NCBI GenBank assembly: GCA_030789695.1
Contig: CM061139.1
Coordinates: 195,149,641 to 195,213,640, forward strand
Direction of reading: 5' to 3'
DNA from: Scilla litardierei
Lineage: Eukaryota > Streptophyta > Magnoliopsida > Asparagales > Asparagaceae
DNA: 64,000 bases
Within the stretch, counting starts at the first letter, position 1, and each line of letters opens with the position of its first letter. Below the pieces are notes generated by a model that saw only the letters and a program-made list of their open reading frames with translations, was not told where the DNA came from and ran no database searches. Both the position numbers and the translations under genes were made by a program. Below, piece after piece: positions 47,101-59,100 of this stretch.

Positions 47101-50100
47101 TAATATTTCTTAAAAAAATCCATAGCTTCATTAATCATTTCATAAAATTATTGGGATCTATTGGAAATGTTCCAATGCTTGTTTTCCCATTCCCTGCATA
47201 TGTTTTGTTATAACCATGAAATTTTTTTGGTTATGAACTGCCAACAGCATGACACACCACCATATATAACACAGGAACAGCAACATTTCTTTAGATAGTG
47301 TCATCACTAAATCATAATAGCACATTTTGTAGCAAACATGAACCAAACATTCACTAAAATTTCCAGTTTTTGCTTCGATATTCATGTTATAGTGCCGTCA
47401 ACACAATACTCTAAGAAATTGGTATTTGCAGAAGAATATGACCGTATGTTCTGTTTCAGAGAAAATGTTAAATAAATTGAATGGGAGGGTTCATTGATTA
47501 TTTAACCCTTACACAATGCAAAATATCGCACCTAAGAAAGGACAAATTTTATATCTTTTGTGACAATGATTTACAATTACATACAAATCTCAAGTCCCAC
47601 ATATATGGTTGCAAGAAAACTTACCTAGTTCTGTAAAACCAGGCTCTATCTTTGCTTGGTATAAGAGGGTGTCAACTACTTCTTTCTGGTTCATGTACAG
47701 CTGAAGACAGCGTTCTATGAGATTCTGCACCTGAAATAAAGCGAGATATAAGAGATTTTTCAAAAGAAGGTAAGTTCTAGTAATTAGGTTCTTTATTTTT
47801 CTTATATGGCTAAACACACAATAATTGTGTCCATACCTACTTAATGATCAATAAGTAACAATGGAATTGATAACAGTTGATGTAAACAACTGATAACGTG
47901 CTTAGAATCCATTAACAGAATAGTAATAAAGATAATAATTTTATCATAGAAAGAATGACACGTTGAAAAACAACAAATTGACCCCTTTATACATCGCAAT
48001 CCTTGATGTTATGGTATGCACAGGTTAAATGGGTACCAAAAAGGATGCTTATGCAATGTAATGGGTTAACCATGGATTGTGAAATTTGATGAAAAAAATC
48101 CCAATCATACAGTTTGATACCGATTAGTGCACAATAAAAAGTCAAACACAACCCATGAAACAGGAGCATGCAGATAGAGCATGTACTTCAGGCACATAAC
48201 GAGGATATAATGGCAATTTCTAGACCATGGTTCTGCAAAATCCATACCGCTGTTTGTCATTTCAACAAGTTGTCAAAAAATATCATCCAGAGGCAAGGAT
48301 AATTGTTAGGAACTAACAAAAGTCACGATTTTTATAGAGAATTTGGTAGCAAGAACAAGATAATTAAATACCAAAGAGGTGTATTCTCCTTCCAAGACGT
48401 CAAGGAGGACGTCCGCACTCGTTTAATCTAGATCTAACCTAAAGACGCTCGAGAGAAATATTATTCATCAAGCCTGCCTAACAAAGGCGGCTACACTCCT
48501 ATTTATAAAAGAAACTAGGTTTTCCTAGGCTAGAGAGGCGCGCGCGCATAACAAAGGGGGACCGGCGGCTAGCCATGGGCCTGGGCCCATGGTTGCTGCC
48601 GGTTTAAACCCGAAAGGGTCTATCAATACTCCCCCAAAAAGCCACCTTGTCCTTAAGGTGGTGCATGAAAGTACCGGCGATGTTACTCCGAGTAGGAGTC
48701 GTCTTCCCCTCTGATCCCTTCGTCCTCTACATCATCATCCTCGTCGGCCTCCGCTATCAACACTTGCAGCTTACGACTCGCACATCGGTGTCCAGGAGTG
48801 AAGCGCTCGTCGCATCTGAAACAGAGCCCTTTTTGCCTCTTCTCTCTCATCTCCGCATCGGTCATCCTTCGGAATTGGCCCCCAGCCGGTGGTAGGTTGT
48901 TCTGTTCCCCCGTCTTCTCAAGCCCCATCTGATCTGCCTCAGTAGTGACCTCCGCTCCGCCGGCTCCAGTCGAGGTTGTTGAATACAATGATCTAGGATT
49001 TATGGTTTGATGATGACAAACAGTTGTGACCGATCTGATGTGTGTGTTAAGTATTTGCAGGAGTGGCACGGACGTAAATATCCAAATGATGGCTAACTCA
49101 AAGAGATGGAGGAATTGCTATACACATAGCAATTAGACTAGGTCAAAGAGCTATGCGCTTAGCAAAGTGGACTTGGTCAAATATAGGATGAGATGGAAAG
49201 AATCATATGTGATTCATTCATATCAATTAGATATTTGACAATATCCTATTCCTATTCAAATCAAATCTCTCCAAATATCATATCTCATATTCCTACTCTC
49301 TAAGGATAATTTTCCTAGCCAAGGCGTATTTAAGATTTCATCAAATCTAGAGATTTCGCAACAACCCTAGCTACCCCTTACAAATAGGGCTCATCAAAAT
49401 TGGAGAAAGAAGATTGCGGCAACAAAAAAAAGGAAAAAAAAAAGAGAGAACCGGCCACATCAAAAAGGAGGGCACACGCACAGACCTCTCCTGGGTTCTT
49501 TTTTGTTGTTATGCACTTTTGGTGGCAGCCAAATTTTTGGTGCAGGGGTTCTTTTGTTTGATTTTATTTGTTTTCAAAACAATTTTTTTAAGGAGCCCTT
49601 TCAACTTTTGTTTTGTGAGAACCAACTGAAATCAATCATTCACTTTGAAACCCTCAGTGCACAAGCCGAATTGTTTTTGGGGGCATGCAAAATCTCTCTT
49701 TTACGAAAGCCTTGATTTCGTGCGAGGGCAGAGCAAATCAAGAGGCCGGAATTTTTTGTTGAGCCGCAGAGCAATTCATCAAAAAGTATTCCAAAGGGCC
49801 GCATGCACAAACCCTTGCCGAAAAATACCCCTTACCGAAAAATTTCTCCAGGCTGCCAAGTTTTTTAATCTCCAATACAAACCATTTTTTTGGGAATTGT
49901 TTCTGGCTGCCGTTTTTTTAAAGCCACTGCTTTTGGGTTCTTTGTATTTTCAATGGCCAATTCCTTTTAAAAAAGACCCTACCCTTTGAATAACAAAAAT
50001 TGCTTGACCCCTAAATTCCTTTAAAAGGAGACGGCCCCTTCAATAACCAAGTGCTTCATTAATTTTAGGGTGTGTGATTGAAGGCCGCAAGTTTTTGGGT

Positions 50101-53100
50101 TTTTGTTTCATTGTTTTTTCCCCAGGGCCGAATCTCTTTTGTATTGCAAATCACAGAAGTTCAAATCACTTTTTTTGTGTGCGACAGAGGTCAAAGAAAT
50201 TTCAATGCGCAGGGAAAAAGATTAGCACCGTTGAAAAATTGCAGAGCCACAACTTGAGTTGCCGTTGCCAAGAGACTACTACTATTTGTCAGATGATATC
50301 TGGCCCGTGCTGATTGACGAAGACGACGCCGCTACACGATCTGAGCATTCTAAACTCTTTTGTTTATTATATTGTGTAGTAGTTGTGTTAGTTCTTCGTA
50401 GGGGAAACTTTACCTGTCTGTGTTACTTTTGGGGACCTGACGACTTGGGAGTCGTCACGGAGGGAGAGCATCTGACTAGATTGATAGTGTAGAGCACGTG
50501 GTGTGCGTACGAGCTAGGTGAGAGTAGATTTGGGATCTTGACTCATTGTAGCTATACTTGATTACATATCTATCTAGTAGTTGCTTTCGGGGGCTGGAGT
50601 AGGTCGTGGGGACGACCTAACCAGGGTATATCTGTGCGTATTCTGTGATTGCTATTTTATTGCCCTGTCTGTGCCTATAACTGCGTGGGATTGTTCGTGG
50701 GTTGCACGAATATTTTTATTAGCCTATTCACCCCCCTCTAGGCTACGATCCAGATCCAACAAGTGGTATCAGAGCCAGTTTAGAGGATCTAGTCTAGATT
50801 TTTAGATGACCATGAATATATCTGATTGTGCTTTTGCTGAAGGTCAGTCTATAGCCCGTCCCCCAAAATTTAATGGTGTAGACTTTGCATATTGGAAGGC
50901 TAGGATGAAAATCTATCTAGTGTCTGTAGATTATGATGTGTGGGATATTGTTGAAAATGGATATAGTCTACCCACTATTAAAATTGAAGACACTGTTATG
51001 ATTAAGCCTAAAGACAAGTGGGATTTAGCTGATAAAAAACTTTATACTCTTAATGGTAAAGCTATGAATGCGCTTATATGCTCTCTTGATAAATCTGAGT
51101 TTAATCGTATCTCACATTGTCTAACTGCGCAGGAAATCTGGCATACTCTTGAGGTGACACACAAAGGAACATCGCAAGTGAAGGAATCCAGACTTGCGTT
51201 GTTGAGCACAGAATACGAGAGCTTCCGCATGCTACCAATAGAATATGTGAAAGAGATGTTTGCGAGGTTCACGGACATCGTCTACAAATCCAGTTCCCTC
51301 GGTAAGCCATACTCTAGCCATGAACATGTACGAAAGATCTTAAGGGCGCTACCAAGCTCGTTCAGGCCTAAAGTCACCTCTATTCAAGAAGCTAAGGACT
51401 TGTCAACAATGAAAGTGGAGGACTTGATAGGCAACCTAATGTCACACGAGCTTGAGTTACAGAGTATAGAAGCCAGAGAGAAACCTGAAGAGAAGACCAA
51501 AGCTTCCACACCATTAGCTCTTCAAGCTAACGACGACGATCTTGATGAAGAGCAAGCTTTAATGGTCAGAAACTTCAGGAGATACATTCAAACTGATCAA
51601 GGAAGAGCTGAGATGGGAAAAAAGTTCATTCGTTCTAATAATCCTAATTTTGGTAGAAATTTCTCTGATCAGAAAGCTATTAATAGAAATGAATGTTTTA
51701 AATGCAGGAAGAAAGGGCACCACATAAAAGATTGCCCACAACAACACACAGCTCAAGTTGCAAAAGGAAAAACGAAAGTGCTGACGTGGGACATGGATAG
51801 CGAAGTTGAGGATGAGGATGAGGAACATGAAGCCCACTCCTGCATGGCATTAATGGCCAAACACAATGAGGTAGGATCTCCCACTAAAGCTGAATTGTTA
51901 GAAATCTTGAAAGGAATGCAAAATACTATTAATGAGCTAGAAGCTGATGTGGATAGTTATAGGAATGATAACTTTGATATGCAACAATCTGAGTATGACA
52001 TGTCTAAGGAAATTGAAAAACTGAAAACTGAAATTGTTGCATGTAACGCTACAATTGACATGTTAAATAAGGAGAAAGCTAGCTTGCCTGAAAAAATTGA
52101 TTGTCTTTCATGTCCCTCTTTATTAAAGGATATTAGCATGTATAAGCTAGATAAGGTAAAGCTTGAAACTGAAAATGATTTGCTTTCTGAAAAGATTAAC
52201 ATGCTAAATCTTGAACTTAAAGAAAAAATGAGGGATTTTGAAAAGAAAGAAGAGGAAAACAAGCAAGCTTTCATTAGTAAATGCACTTTGCTTGTGAATG
52301 AAAACGATATCTTGAAATCCAAAGCCACCACCCTAGAATTGTCATTAAAGAGATTTTCCATTGGAAAACAAAATTTGGACATTATTCTTGGAAATCAAAT
52401 TTATGACAATAATAGGCGAGGACTAGGATATGGTCTTAAAAATGTTGAAAAATCAAAATATAGAAAAGTTCACATTGAATCAACAAAGGTTGGAAATTTT
52501 CATGCTAAGTGCTTTACATGTGGATGCGTTGGTCATACTTCATATCATTGCAAATATAGGAACAAAAACATTAAGTTCAAACAAATATGGGTTCCTAAAT
52601 CTTTGATGACTAACGTAAGTGGACCTTGTTGGATTCCAAGGTCACACACGACACCTCTTTTGTAGGTGGATGGAAATTTGACGAGGAGCAATAAATTGAA
52701 TGTTTCATTATTTTTAGCTCCTTAGTCAAACGACGACGCGAAGGTATATCTCATTCTTTGAACTTAATGCATACCTTCATAGCATTTTTTTTCTTAACAT
52801 TTTTGTGTGCTTGAATTTTCTTTGTTTTTGTTTTTGTCTGCTTGATTGTTTTTTTTGGGCGTGTTTTTTAGTTCATTATAAAACCAAAAAATGAAAAAGA
52901 TAAAAGCAAAAAAAATGAGCTTATTGCATATCTTCCTCTTTGCATCATTCTAGTGATATAAATGATTGATGATCATATCCTTGTAGAAATTGTAGTATTA
53001 TTATTTTTGGCTACATGCGTATGTTTTATTTCAATAATAGCCGTGCCAAGTTCAATGCTTTAATAATATGATTTCTACACCTACTTTCACTTCCACGAAT

Positions 53101-56100
53101 ATTAGACTATGTCGTACTTTTGGAGATACTATTTATGAATATTGGAAAGTGAATGTAGGATGATTATTAACTAAAAAATCTACGGGATATGTTGTGAGTT
53201 GCCATGAATAAAAATTGAGCACAAAACAAAGGAAATGAATATGAAGAAAAAAATGAAAATGGCTCCGTATGAAAAATGGATACAATTCATGGCAAATGCA
53301 CTACCCACGAGTATCCAACATAAGCTTTACGGGTAATCTTTAGCGTTGGTGTGTTTACTCGTCAAGCAATGTCACTCCCACATCTAAGAGTCCTTTTAGG
53401 CTATGTTTTGAGATGTGATACCTTGAATTCATTTTTAATGAGGTGGGGAAAATCAATCCTTGGTGATATAAAGTTATTTGGAAAATGATGGATTGGTTTT
53501 GGTTGAAATTTGTAAAAGTATCTCCCTTTGTACTTCTATGTTTAATAATTGCACTTACACGATGGTGTTGAATTCTAATTATCATTATCATTGGATTTGG
53601 AGTGCTAATTATAGAATGACGACATGCAAATTCTAGTTATAATTAATAATGCTCTCTTTTTACATGTGCTATGCTTTTAATCTTCATGAATACTCTTTTG
53701 ATGATGCCAAAGGGGGAGAAAAGTGTTGAAAGATTTGTGGTATCAATGTTGGTTCAAAATATGGTATTATTGATTGAAGGGGGAGCAATGAAAATACATG
53801 ACAATGGGGAGCTTGGGACAATGGGGAGCTTGGAAAAAGGGGTAGCATGCTAATTATATTGCTATATTGTGCATGCTAGTAATGTTTGATATCATCTCAT
53901 TGAATATATCATATTGCATTACATCATTCATCACACGTCACACAAGTAAACTTATTTGTGCAAATCCTTTATGGGTTTGTCATCATCAAAAGGGGGAGAT
54001 TGTTGAATACAATGATCTAGGATTTATGGTTTGATGATGACAAACAGTTGTGACCGATCTGATGTGTGTGTTAAGTATTTGCAGGAGTGGCACGGACGTA
54101 AATATCCAAATGATGGCTAACTCAAAGAGATGGAGGAATTGCTATACACATAGCAATTGGACTAGGTCAAAGAGCTATACGCTTAGCAAAGTGGACTTGG
54201 TCAAATATAGGATGAGATGGAAAGAATCATATGTGATTCATTCATATCAATTAGAGATTTGACAATATCCTATTCCTATTCAAATCAAATCTCTCCAAAT
54301 ATCATATCTCATATTCCTACTCTCTAGGGATAATTTTCCTAGCCAAGGCGTATTTAAGATTTCATCAAATCTAGAGATTTCGCAACAACCCTAGCTACCC
54401 CTTACAAATAGGGCTCATCAAAATTGGAGAAAGAAGATTGCGGCAACAAAAAAAGGAAAAAAAAAGAGAGAACCGGCCACATCAAAAAGGAGGGCACACG
54501 CACAGACCTCTCCTGGGTTCTTTTTTGTTGTTATGCACTTTTGGTGGCAGCCAAATTTTTGGTGCAGGGGTTCTTTTGTTTGATTTTATTTGTTTTCAAA
54601 ACAATTTTTTAAGGAGCCCTTTCAACTTTTGTTTTGTGAGAACCAACTGAAATCAATCATTCACTTTGAAACCCTCAGTGCACAAGCCGAATTGTTTTTG
54701 GGGGCATGCAAAATCTCTCTTTTACGAAAGCCTTGATTTCGTGCGAGGGCAGAGCAAATCAAGAGGCCGGAATTTTTTGTTGAGCCGCAGAGCAATTCAT
54801 CAAAAAGTATTCCAAAGGGCCGCATGCACAAACCCTTGCCGAAAAATACCCCTTGCCGAAAAATTTCTCCAGGCTGCCAAGTTTTTTAATCTCCAATACA
54901 AACCATTTTTTTTTGGGAATTGTTTCTGGCTGCCGTTTTTTTAAAGCCACTGTTTTTGGGTTCTTTGTATTTTCAATGGCCAATTCCTTTTAAAAAAGAC
55001 CCTACCCTTTGAATAACAAAAATTGCTTGACCCCTAAATTCCTTTAAAAGGAGCCGGCCCCTTCAATAACCAAGTGCTTCATTAATTTTAGGGTGTGTGA
55101 TTGAAGGCCGCAAGTTTTTGGGTTTTTGTTTCATTGTTTTTTCCCCAGGGCCGAATCTCTTTTGTATTGCAAATCACAAAAGTTCAAATCACTTTTTTTT
55201 TGTGACAGAGGTCAAAGAAATTTCAATGCGCAGGGAAAAAGATTAGCACCGTTGAAAAATTGCAGAGCCACAACTTGAGTTGCCGTTGCCGAGAGACTAC
55301 TACTATTTGTCAGATGATATCTGGCCCGTGCTGATTGACGAAGACGACGCCGCTACACGATCTGAGCATTCTAAACTCTTTTGTTTATTATATTGTGTAG
55401 TAGTTGTGTTAGTTCTTCGTAGGGGAAACTTTACCTGTCTGTGTTACTTTTGGGGACCTGACGACTTGGGAGTCGTCACGGAGGGAGAGCATCTGACTAG
55501 ATTGATAGTGTAGAGCACGTGGTGTGCGTACGAGCTAGGTGAGAGTAGATTTGGGATCTTGACTCATTGTAGCTGTACTTGATTACATATCTATCTAGTA
55601 GTTGCTTTCGGGGGCTGGAGTAGGTCGTGGGGACGACCTAACCAGGGTATATCTGTGCGTATTCTGTGATTGCTATTTTATTGTCATGTCTGTGCCTATA
55701 ACTGCGTGGGATTGTTCGTGGGTTGCACGAATATTTTTATTAGCCTATTCACCCCCCCCTCTAGGCTACGATCCAGATCCAACAGAGGTGCCCCGCTGTA
55801 TCTGCCCAATGTCGCTGCTCCCGCCTCTCTTATTCTCAGTCCGAGAGTCATCTACCATTTGTGCCATCTCGATGACCTCCGAAAGGCCCCGAGGCTTGTA
55901 GGGCCTCACTGCAGCTCGAAGACTGGGCCTCAGTCTCTTAAGGAAGGTGTCCTCCAGAGAATCGTCCGACACGCCATGTACTCTCTCCGTCAAAGTCTCG
56001 AACCTCTCAATGTACTCCCGCATAGGTCCCTCCTGTCTGAGGGCATATGCTGCTCGTGAAGATTATCCAGGCGGGGATCTCTAAACTTATCCAGCACGAG

Positions 56101-59100
56101 GTCCTTCAGCTCCTCCCCGCCTCGGATCTGCTGCCTCCTCTCCTTCCACTGGAACCACCCCAAGGCTCTCCCATCCATGCAAATGGCTGCCGCCTCCAGT
56201 TTCTGTGCCTCGATCATGTGGTGCGCCACGAAATATCTCTCTGCTATGAACAACCAGGCGTGTGGATCCTCCCCAGAAAATAGCGGCATCTTCAGCTTTC
56301 GTACTCTGCAATCTCCTCCAAAGTGCCCCTGCTGGGGCATCCCCTCCACCCGGTGATGCAGGCGGTAGTGCTGTCTCCTCTCATCCTAGGTCTTGTACTA
56401 CCTAGGTGATACTCCTCCGTGACCCCCATAGTCTCTTCGGTAATCTCCACGCCGGCCATCGAAGTCATCCCACCCTGCATCATCACCGAACTCTGCCTCG
56501 TAGTCACCCCTGCCGTCATAATAATGGTCTCTCCCGCGTCCGTCTCCACAAAACGGGTCCTCCGCTACTGGCCGCCGTCACGAAGGGTCGAAAAACCCTT
56601 CCAAAAGCTGTCCGCTGCCCGGAGGGCTCAAAATCCCTCCCGGTGGTTGTCCGCGCACGTCAACCCCCCTGGCGGCTGCCAGGGGGGCTCCCCACCTCTG
56701 TGCTGCTCCGACGGGGCCTTTCGGGCCTGCCGGAAGGCTGGCGGGCCTTGTCGGCCTTCTAGCAGGACCGACAGGCCCTGCCGGCCTTCCTGGAGGGCCG
56801 ACGGGCCCTGCCGGCCCTCCGGTAGGGCCGACGGGCCGACAGGGTCGCCGGACCTAGGAGGGGGCCGGCAGGGCCCGGCCAGCCCTGCCGAGCCCCGAGT
56901 AGGCGGGACTGGGTTCACCGCCCCAGTCGCGCGGCGGCTAGCCCCCAAATGTGTTTTGGGGGGTCGACCGCCCCTCCTCGCTTGAGTGCGTCGCCCGGAA
57001 AGGGCAGCTAGGGCCGCCACTACCCCTTTGAAACTCCACTTTTCGTCGCACCTCCTCGCGATAATCAACCTTCCATGGGCCCTCCTCTTCTTCCTCGTCC
57101 AATTCTTCCATGAAATAGAGTTGATTTTGGGTAAAAATCTCGTCTTTTTCCTTTTCCTTCTTCAAAGTTGCCGCCTTTGGTGACGAATTAGGGTTTCCTT
57201 CGCCTTGAGATTTCGCCATCAAGAGGGAGATGATCGTTGCAAATTGCTCGTCGTTCTTCGCTTGACTTGCCTTCAATTGCTCAACCGATTCCACCACCAA
57301 TTCCACTGATTTCTTTACCCCCTCAATCTCCCCCATGAACTTTTCCTCCAACGCCTCAAATTTATCCTTCGATCTTGTCGCGGCCGCCATGGATCGTCCC
57401 GCTTTGATGCCAAATTGGTAGGAACTAACAAAAGGCACGATTTTTATAGAGAATTTGGTAGCAAGAACAAGATAATTGAATACCAAAGAGGGGTATTCTC
57501 CTTCCAAGACGTCAAGGAGGACGTCCGCACTCGTTTAATCTAGATCTAACCTAAAGACGCTCGAGAGAAATATCATTCATCAAGCCTGCCTAACAAAGAC
57601 GGCTACCCTCCTATTTATACAAGAAACTAGGTTTTCCTAGTCTAGAGAGGCGCGCACACATAACAAAGGGGGGCCAGCGGCTAGCCATGGGCCTGGGCCC
57701 ATGGTTGCGACAGGTTTAGACCCGAAAGGGTCTATCAACCAAATTGTTAGAAACTAACAAAAGGAACAATTTTTATAGAGAATTTAGTAGCAAGAACAAG
57801 ATAATTGAATACCAAAGGGGGGTATTCTCCTTCCAAGACGCCAAGGAGGACGTCCGCACTCGTTTAATCTAGATCTAACCTAAAGACGCTCGAGAGAAAT
57901 ATCATTCATCAAGCCTGCCTAACAAATGCGGCTACCCTCCTATTTATAAAAGAAACTAGGTTTTCCTAGGCTAAAGAGGCGCGCGCGCATAACAAAGGGG
58001 GGCCGGCGGCTAGCCATGGGCCTGGGCCCATGGTTGCGGCAGGTTTAGACCCAAAAGGGTCTATCAATAATCTACAGAGGAAATATACTGCAGAAGTCAT
58101 ACTTACTCCAAGTCTTGGCTACATGAGAGAAGAATCATGCATCCTTCTTTAATACAAGCAACTAAAAAAATATGGAACCAGCATGTAAAAATATCTTGAT
58201 CATTAGCCAAAAGGTTGTGAAGTATGAGGATCCTAATTATACCGCAACGTTTGTTTCTTACTCTTTTATAGGTTAGTAAAAATCAGCTGCCAAAGTTATT
58301 AGAAACTTGTCCACAGCAGAGGGAGGGGGATGAGAGGACCTTTTCTTTTAGAAGGGAAATACACATCATTTACTGTCATCTCGAAAGAAAGAACACAAAA
58401 ATTCCAAGTAATGATTCCTTTAGGGGACCCGTCAATATGTTTTACTACCTATACACATGATGCAACTCTAGAGGTATACAGAGAAATCACAATGTGATGG
58501 GAAAGTTTTTTTTCATACATAAATCCAAGCATAACTGGAGGCATTTTTTGTTATTATTAATCTAGTATGGGAAAGAAATCATAGTATACAGTATATCCAT
58601 AGGTTGCATGCATGTAGATGCTTGAGATTGTAATCATGCATGTTGCATATGTGCAGCGTACAACTGACGAGTAGAAAAGAAGTTTAATGATGCACAATGC
58701 AGTGGCCAATACAAGTCTTATAACATGTTAAGATATTATTTAGGAAGGAATGTAATTATCTTATGAAGAAAAGGCATCAATTGCCAACAACTGATACAAC
58801 CTGGCAAAGGTTGCTGAAGGCCAGCAACATTGACTACCCGTGCAATTCATAAATGAAACCCACAAGGAACAAGAAGACTAATGGCAAAAGTGTCTCTGAA
58901 TGGTAGCTGATTCCAAGAAAAAGATGGTCACAATCCAAAAGAGATCTTGGGAACATGAACATGGCCGGTTCAAGCATAAATGAGGCCTAAAGCGAAACAA
59001 AATATGAGGCCTACGTATTAAAGCAAAATTTTTAGAAGCCTTCATATAACTGAATTTAGAAGGATAGAACCCCCTCCCAAACCAAGCATGTTACAATCTT

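Larger units (their letters stand above)
48977..55784 (+). mobile_element. Young gag-only copia (Sirevirus-like) retrotransposon nested in element C
   Basis: The 5' LTR is 48977-50761 (1785 bp) and the 3' LTR is 54001-55784 (1784 bp). Both run TGTTGAATAC to ATCCAACA. The target duplication GAGGT is at 48972-48976 and 55785-55789. By eye the LTRs differ at roughly 20 places plus a few run-length changes (about 1%), so this is a recent insertion. TGGTATCAGAGCC (50764-50776) is the initiator-Met primer site and AAAAGGGGGAGA precedes the 3' LTR. The internal 3.2 kb has one intact gag frame and no protease, integrase, RT or RNase H. LTR stem-loops and the TCATCATCAAA polypurine context resemble Sireviruses. 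Confidence 0.93.
48304..58066 (-). mobile_element. Gag-only LTR retrotransposon with three LTRs, element C, split by a copia element
   Basis: Three LTR copies of 322 bp each lie at 48304-48625, 57416-57737 and 57745-58066. The outer target duplication ATAAT is at 48299-48303 and 58067-58071. Read on the minus strand the order is LTR, 7 bp (ATTTGGT), LTR, primer site (ATTTGGCATCAAAGC), gag, polypurine tract, LTR. The LTR begins TGATAGACCC and shares the GAGCGTCTTTAGGTTAGATC block with element B, so B and C are one lineage. A complete copia-type element (48977-55784) interrupts gag. No pol. Confidence 0.9.

Noticed and set aside
49414..50492. Several open frames duplicated at 54424-55513
   Set aside because: They lie in the two LTR copies of the Sirevirus-like element and differ by frameshifting indels; non-coding LTR sequence.
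57411..57744. Nested independent insertion of a solo LTR next to the element C 5' LTR
   Set aside because: The inner LTR is not flanked by a 5-bp duplication (CAAAT versus ACCAA). The 7-bp repeat is primer-site sequence, favouring duplication of LTR plus primer start.
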